A stretch of DNA of 10,958 nucleotides, taken from NCBI GenBank assembly GCA_003228395.1, contig QIDJ01000141.1, forward strand, positions 1 through 10,958, written 5' to 3'. Positions 7,604 through 10,958 of the stretch are shown here, piece by piece. This stretch comes from Flammeovirgaceae bacterium (GTDB taxonomy: Bacteria > Bacteroidota > Bacteroidia > Cytophagales > Cyclobacteriaceae). A program made the translations under genes and the position numbers. The notes under the pieces are model-generated. The model saw nothing but the letters and a program-made list of their open reading frames with translations, searched no databases and was not told where the DNA came from. The first letter of the stretch is position 1, and every line of letters begins with the position of its first letter.

Positions 7604-7661
7604 CGTCATTACCGGCCTGCCCCGATGCATAGTGGGGATTCGCGAAGCGATGTCGGGTAAT
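7604..7661. repeat. REP-like extragenic palindromic element
   Basis: ATTACC at 7608-7613 pairs with GGTAAT at 7656-7661 and encloses two alternatives: CCCC 7620-7623 with GGGG 7634-7637, or CCCGA 7621-7625 with TCGGG 7653-7657. TTCGCGAA at 7639-7646 is a self-complementary core. Nested palindromes with a CGTCATTACC edge in an intergenic site between convergent genes look like the dispersed extragenic repeats of many Bacteroidota genomes. Copy number cannot be judged from one window. Confidence 0.5.
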
Positions 7662-7711
7662 CTCCTCGTTTAAAGCGCTGCATTAATATAACCGGACTTC
7701 GTCAAATCAGT

Positions 7712-8107
7712 TCATTTAAAGGCAGCAATAATTTTATCGCTGATACTGGAAAGTTCTTCCAGGGAGGGAGATAGTTTTGGCCGGGCAAAATTTATATCAT
7801 CCATTGAATTAATAGGTACTAAATGAATGTGCGCATGGGGTACTTCCAGTCCAATCACAGCCACCCCGATCCGGTCACATTCAACAACCGATTCAATGGC
7901 CCTGGCTACCCGTTTGCAAAATAAATGCATACCGGCAAGCAGGTTGTCGTCAAGATCATAGATATAATCAATCTCTTTCTTTGGTACCACCAGGGTATGA
8001 CCTAATACAAGTGGATTTATATCCAGGAAAGCTAAATAATCCTGGTCTTCAGCCACGATATGACTGGGAATTTCCCTGTTGATGATTTTTGTGAATATAG
8101 ATGCCAT
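7712..8107 (-). CDS. HIT-family (histidine triad) nucleotide hydrolase/transferase
   Basis: A 131-residue cytoplasmic HIT protein, the size expected for HINT-type enzymes that hydrolyse nucleoside phosphoramidates or related adenylated compounds. The triad motif is HAHIHLV at residues 91-97, with His93 as the likely nucleophile. The N-terminal fold signature SIFTKIINREIPSHIVAED (3-21), AFLDINPLVLGHTLVVPK (26-43) and the Asn31 and His37 positions are typical. The start is placed at ATG 8105-8107 rather than the TTG just upstream, because the ATG overlaps the greA stop by one base (TGATG), an arrangement that allows translational coupling. It is co-transcribed with greA, a pairing often seen in Bacteroidota. 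The physiological substrate is not known. Confidence 0.93.
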   Translation of the reverse strand: MASIFTKIINREIPSHIVAEDQDYLAFLDINPLVLGHTLVVPKKEIDYIYDLDDNLLAGMHLFCKRVARAIESVVECDRIGVAVIGLEVPHAHIHLVPINSMDDINFARPKLSPSLEELSSISDKIIAAFK

Positions 8108-8580
8108 CAAATTGCAATATCCACTATTTTGAATTCAATATCACCTCCCGGGGTTGAAATTTTGGCTTTATCCCCCTTCTTTTTACCGAGCAAACCGCTG
8201 CCAATAGGTGACTGAACCGAAATTTTCCCGGCATTCAGATCGGCTTCTTCTTCAGCCACAAGCATATATGTTACCGTTGCCCTGTTTTGCATATTCCTGA
8301 TGGTAACTTTTGATAATATTGATACTTTCGATGTATTGATAGAAGATTCATCGATCACACGTGCATTTCCTACAATTTGCTCAAGCTTGGCAATTTTGGC
8401 TTCCAGGTGACCCTGTGCATCTTTTGCGGCATCATATTCGGCATTTTCACTTAAATCACCTTTATCGCGTGCATCAGCAATCTGTCTGGCAATCTCCGCT
8501 CTGCCTTTAGACTGCAACACACGGAGCTCGTTTATGATCTTATCCAATCCTTCTTTTGTATAGTACGACACCTTTGCCAT
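8107..8580 (-). CDS. greA: Transcription elongation factor GreA
   Basis: A 157-residue GreA, the usual length. GreA enters the secondary channel of RNA polymerase and stimulates cleavage of backtracked transcripts. Residues 1-75 form the coiled-coil domain, with the acidic tip GDLSENAEYDAAKDAQ at 41-56; Asp42 and Glu45 correspond to the catalytic pair D41/E44 of E. coli GreA. The C-terminal FKBP-like domain includes VQSPIGSGLLGKKKGDKAKI (122-141) and PGGDIEFKIVDI. The ATG at 8578-8580 was chosen over a TTG two codons upstream because it gives the standard MAKVSYYTKEG start. Its stop overlaps the HIT start. Upstream lie an intrinsic-terminator hairpin and a strong promoter match, so expression may be controlled in the leader. 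Confidence 0.97.
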   Translation of the reverse strand: MAKVSYYTKEGLDKIINELRVLQSKGRAEIARQIADARDKGDLSENAEYDAAKDAQGHLEAKIAKLEQIVGNARVIDESSINTSKVSILSKVTIRNMQNRATVTYMLVAEEEADLNAGKISVQSPIGSGLLGKKKGDKAKISTPGGDIEFKIVDIAI

Positions 8581-8604
8581 AATCAATTATATTGTATTTT
8601 GAAA

Positions 8605-8634
8605 TAAAAAACGGTTCATTTAATATGAAACCGT
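8605..8634 (-). terminator. Intrinsic terminator hairpin inside the greA leader
   Basis: Read leftward, ACGGTTTCAT (8634-8625) pairs with ATGAACCGT (8619-8611), one T bulged, around a 5-base loop, and a run of T's (8611-8606) follows. It ends 24 bases before the greA start codon. By position it could terminate pentapeptide-gene transcripts, but the promoter at 8670-8700 lies upstream of it, so transcripts starting there towards greA must pass through it as well. It is therefore also a possible attenuator. Read rightward there is no T-run directly after the stem. Confidence 0.7.
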
Positions 8635-8669
8635 CAGATTTTTAGACCGCGTTATTTTTTAGCGGGTTG

Positions 8670-8700
8670 CAAAAATAAAGTGAATTTTCTGATGTTCAAA
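8670..8700 (-). promoter_or_regulatory. Bacteroidetes-type promoter for greA-HIT
   Basis: On the minus strand TTTG (8700-8697) is followed by 19 bases and then TATTTTTG (8677-8670), an exact match to the published Bacteroides -33 TTTG / -7 TAnnTTTG consensus with accepted spacing. The start site would be near 8665, giving a leader of about 85 bases. The beginning of that leader could form a small stem (CCGC 8665-8662 with GCGG 8650-8647). The element lies just after the stop codon of the pentapeptide gene and thus gives greA its own transcription unit. Confidence 0.7.
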
Positions 8701-8704
8701 ATAC

Positions 8705-9529
8705 TTAACCCACCAATTCCGGTATAAGCGATAAAACTTTCTCCTGTATTTCGTCATCAAATTTAGCCAGGTAGAGCGATTTGGCTTGTGCTAATTGCTC
8801 GATTGTCAACCCTTCTGCACCCCGGAAATCAACTTTATAAAGGTTTGCATCTTTAAATTCAGCGCCGGTAAGATGACAATTTCTTAAGTCAGCCTCCATC
8901 AAATAAGCATTTTCAAAGTTTGCCTTGATTAAAAATGAATGCCTGAAATTTGCTTTAATCAGATATGAATCCTTGAAGATAGCGCCACTGGCAAAAGCTC
9001 CTTCAAGAATAGCATTGTTCAGGTTAGAATTCTCAAAATTAGTCTGGTTCAGCCGTGTGTCACTCAAATCTGCTCCCGGCAATACAGCGCTTGAAATATC
9101 CGCGGAATTGATATTTGATCCTGTGAGGCATACTTCGGTTAAATTTGTTTTCGAAAGATAACAATTTACAAGGTTGATCGCATAAATCTTGTTTCTGTTA
9201 AGTCTTTTAATATTCCCCACGGTACGAAAGGCCGCTTCTTCAGATTCCCACATTCTGAAATCATCAATTTCATCTTTATACGACCGTATCTGCTGATGTG
9301 TCCGTCCTCTGTCGTTCAGCCAATAGATAAGAATACCAATTATCGCAATATCGAATAACATTCCGTGTGCCTCCTGAAGTATGCCACTCAAAAAATTGCG
9401 ATCTTCAGAAAGATAATATGGCAAACTTATAGTAACCACCAACAGGAATACCACCCCTAGTACAATCGTGTTTGTAAGAATAGGTTTTTCCAGAATACTT
9501 TCAATCCGTTTTCCGAAATTCAGTTTCAA
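8705..9529 (-). CDS. Membrane-anchored pentapeptide-repeat protein
   Basis: A 274-residue protein with two predicted transmembrane helices (about 20-40, TIVLGVVFLLVVTISLPYYL, and about 55-72, HGMLFDIAIIGILIYWLN), a charged linker (73-112) and a pentapeptide-repeat region from about 118 to 238. The repeats fit A(D/N)LXX and form a right-handed quadrilateral beta-helix: SKTNL, SADIS, PGADLSDTRL, NQTNFENSNL, IKANF twice, MEADL, YKVDF. A C-terminal cap (GLTIEQLAQAKSLYLAKFDDE) resembles those ending many such proteins. The helix would face the cytoplasm if both membrane segments form a hairpin. Molecular function is unknown; such domains serve as binding scaffolds. The only start giving the full first membrane helix is TTG 9527-9529; upstream ATGs meet stops after a few codons, and the frame is closed by a stop five codons before the TTG. 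A TTG start is unusual, so the true N-terminus is uncertain. Confidence 0.85.
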   Translation of the reverse strand: MKLNFGKRIESILEKPILTNTIVLGVVFLLVVTISLPYYLSEDRNFLSGILQEAHGMLFDIAIIGILIYWLNDRGRTHQQIRSYKDEIDDFRMWESEEAAFRTVGNIKRLNRNKIYAINLVNCYLSKTNLTEVCLTGSNINSADISSAVLPGADLSDTRLNQTNFENSNLNNAILEGAFASGAIFKDSYLIKANFRHSFLIKANFENAYLMEADLRNCHLTGAEFKDANLYKVDFRGAEGLTIEQLAQAKSLYLAKFDDEIQEKVLSLIPELVG

Positions 9530-9582
9530 ATCATCAAATTTTCAACATGAAAAAGATTAACAAGGTTCTTAAGTTAGCAAAT

Positions 9583-10515
9583 TCAACCTAAGTTCGCCAT
9601 AATTTTCTCGCTCAAAACTTTACTGATCTTCTCGTACGACTCGTAAGACCATCCGCCCACATGAGGAGTTAGCAACGTTTTATCAGAACTTGCAAGATAT
9701 TCAAAATAACGATTCTGTACACTATTTAACATGGCAAGTTTTTCACATTCGAGCACGTCCAGCGCTGCACCCATTAATTTCCCACTCTTCAGTCCATATA
9801 CAACTGATTTCATCGGAACCACCTCGCCACGGGCTGTATTCAGTAAAAAGAAACTTTTTTTAAACCTGTCGATATACTTCTCATCCACCATCCCGCGGGT
9901 TTCATCTGTAAGGGGTACATGTAAACTCAGAATGTCAGCCTGATCAAACACTTCATCCATACTCACCTCTCTGTATTTTGCATCCCCGAATCCTTTTTTG
10001 TATTTGTCGTAGGCAATCACCTGACACCCGAACCCATGTAGCCGTGTAGCAAATGCCTTTCCCATATTACCATATCCGATTATTCCGACAATTTTGCCCT
10101 GCAGTTCATAACCCCTGTTGTTTTCCCTGTCCCACAATTTAGCCCGCACCTGCTTGTCAGCTACATGGAGTTTATTCATTAATGAAAGCAACATTCCAAC
10201 AGTATGATCGCCCACAGCATCGCGGTTTGCCTCGGGAGAATTTACGATTTTTATACCTTTTGACCGGATATAGTCAACGTCGAGAATATCGAGGCCTGAT
10301 CCGGCTCTTGCAATTATTTTGAGACGTTTTCCTTTTTCAATGACTTTGCTGTCAATTCTTGTTTTACCGCGTACAACGAGAATCTCATAGGCCTCAATAA
10401 CCTGAAGGATTTCTTCACGTGTAATATTGGGCCTGTAATCAACAATAACACCTTCATTATTCAAATTCTTGATAATAATCTCCTGAATGCTGTCAATAAT
10501 TAAACATCGGTTCAT
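9583..10515 (-). CDS. D-isomer-specific 2-hydroxyacid dehydrogenase (SerA-like, no ACT domain)
   Basis: A 310-residue NAD-dependent dehydrogenase that interconverts a D-2-hydroxyacid and a 2-keto acid. The substrate-binding part has IIARAGSGLDILDVDYI (67-83). The Rossmann fold shows GIIGYGNMGKAFA (144-156), with Asp170 at the end of the second strand favouring NAD over NADP. Catalytic residues are visible: Arg229 in LNTARGEVV, Glu258 in ALDVLECE and His285 in LTPHVGGWS. Arg-Glu spacing is 29, as in E. coli SerA. It resembles 3-phosphoglycerate dehydrogenase in sequence but ends without an ACT or ASB domain, as many shorter forms do. The usual EP after the catalytic Glu is EK here, and the segment before His285 is slightly lengthened. 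Start ATG 10513-10515. It follows mgtE by 26 bp, probably in one operon. The true substrate, phosphoglycerate or another hydroxyacid, is not certain. Confidence 0.92.
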   Translation of the reverse strand: MNRCLIIDSIQEIIIKNLNNEGVIVDYRPNITREEILQVIEAYEILVVRGKTRIDSKVIEKGKRLKIIARAGSGLDILDVDYIRSKGIKIVNSPEANRDAVGDHTVGMLLSLMNKLHVADKQVRAKLWDRENNRGYELQGKIVGIIGYGNMGKAFATRLHGFGCQVIAYDKYKKGFGDAKYREVSMDEVFDQADILSLHVPLTDETRGMVDEKYIDRFKKSFFLLNTARGEVVPMKSVVYGLKSGKLMGAALDVLECEKLAMLNSVQNRYFEYLASSDKTLLTPHVGGWSYESYEKISKVLSEKIMANLG

Positions 10516-10541
10516 ATGAAACTGAAGAATTAATGAATATT

Positions 10542-10958
10542 TTAATTATAGAGAAAATGAATAATGGTGAAATAAATGCCAAGGCCTACCAGATCGTTGG
10601 CGGTGGTGATAAAAGGGCCGGAAGCCAGCGCCGGGTTAATCCCTGCTTTCTCCAGTATAAGCGGAATTAACGTACCAAGAAAGGATGCAATTACTACTAC
10701 GGAAAATAACGCTACAGAAACCACCATTGAAAGCTGAAGGTCCCAGTTATTGATAACCATTACAAATCCAAATACCAGGGTTGCAAGCAACAAGCCGTTC
10801 AAAATGGCAACCAGAAATACCTTGATCATTTTTTGAAAAATGTTTTCATCAAATGCAGAGGGATTGGCCAGGCTTTGCACGACCAACGTAGAAGACTGGA
10901 TCCCAACATTTCCTCCGGTAGCGGTGATTAACGGTATAAAAAATGCAATAGCAGCAAT
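10542..10958 (-). CDS. mgtE: Magnesium transporter MgtE, C-terminal part, cut by window edge
   Basis: The open frame runs to the window edge, so the gene continues beyond 10958 and no start codon is visible. The 138 residues seen are the end of the MgtE transmembrane domain: IPLITATGGNVGIQSSTLVVQSLA near the start, then three hydrophobic helices, and the diagnostic LILEKAGINPALASGPFITTANDLVGLGIYF near the end. The Asp in TANDL corresponds to the pore aspartate that coordinates Mg2+ in MgtE structures. MgtE is a homodimeric inner-membrane Mg2+ channel/transporter gated by cytoplasmic N and CBS domains, which would be encoded outside the window. It is upstream of the hydroxyacid dehydrogenase gene with only 26 bp between. 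Confidence 0.95.
   Translation of the reverse strand: MAAIAFFIPLITATGGNVGIQSSTLVVQSLANPSAFDENIFQKMIKVFLVAILNGLLLATLVFGFVMVINNWDLQLSMVVSVALFSVVVIASFLGTLIPLILEKAGINPALASGPFITTANDLVGLGIYFTIIHFLYN

Larger units (their letters stand above)
7333..7711. other. Intergenic region between convergent genes
   Basis: These 379 bp lie between the stop codons of the CotH-like gene (plus) and the HIT gene (minus). They contain a small hairpin (CCGGG 7437-7441 with CCCGG 7448-7452, no T-run), a strong intrinsic terminator reading rightward at 7528-7580, and a REP-like palindromic element at 7604-7661. No open reading frame with coding character was seen. The 195-bp distance from the CotH stop to the terminator leaves room for a long 3' UTR or an independent small RNA. 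Confidence 0.65.

Overview
The window looks like a chromosomal segment of a Bacteroidota (Bacteroidetes) bacterium, probably an environmental or marine Bacteroidales/Marinilabiliales-type polysaccharide degrader. Four things point there: a CotH-family secreted protein ending in a type IX secretion (T9SS) C-terminal sorting domain, a lipoprotein sulfatase of the kind found in glycan-utilisation loci, a promoter upstream of greA matching the Bacteroidetes consensus (TTTG-N19-TAnnTTTG), and general absence of Shine-Dalgarno sequences. The lineage is inferred from these features only.

Left block (1-5119), sugar-acid and sulfated-glycan catabolism. Three minus-strand genes form a tight operon in the order sulfatase lipoprotein -> GntP-family sugar-acid permease (8-bp gap) -> altronate dehydratase UxaA (41-bp gap, cut by the window edge). 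An ALDH3-like aldehyde dehydrogenase diverges from the sulfatase; the 81-bp gap between them holds a 6-bp-arm inverted repeat. A plausible reading is desulfation of a glycan outside the cytoplasm, import of a hexonate/uronate-type acid, and dehydration to a 2-keto-3-deoxy acid.

Middle block (5120-7711). A 578-bp non-coding stretch carries a cluster of short palindromes, including two exact 22-bp copies and an inverted copy of the same CGGAAGT-type palindrome. It precedes the CotH-like T9SS cargo gene. Behind that gene lies 379 bp with a strong intrinsic terminator and a REP-like palindromic element.

Right block (7712-10958), all minus strand and mostly housekeeping: mgtE (5' part outside the window) -> D-2-hydroxyacid dehydrogenase -> membrane-anchored pentapeptide-repeat protein -> greA -> HIT-family protein. 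greA and HIT overlap by one base (TGATG). A near-ideal Bacteroidetes promoter sits directly after the pentapeptide gene, and an intrinsic-terminator hairpin lies between that promoter and the greA start codon. The layout resembles the E. coli greA leader that yields GraL RNAs and is the most interesting regulatory observation here. I did not find a clearly new multi-gene system, CRISPR array, tRNA, rRNA or intact mobile element.
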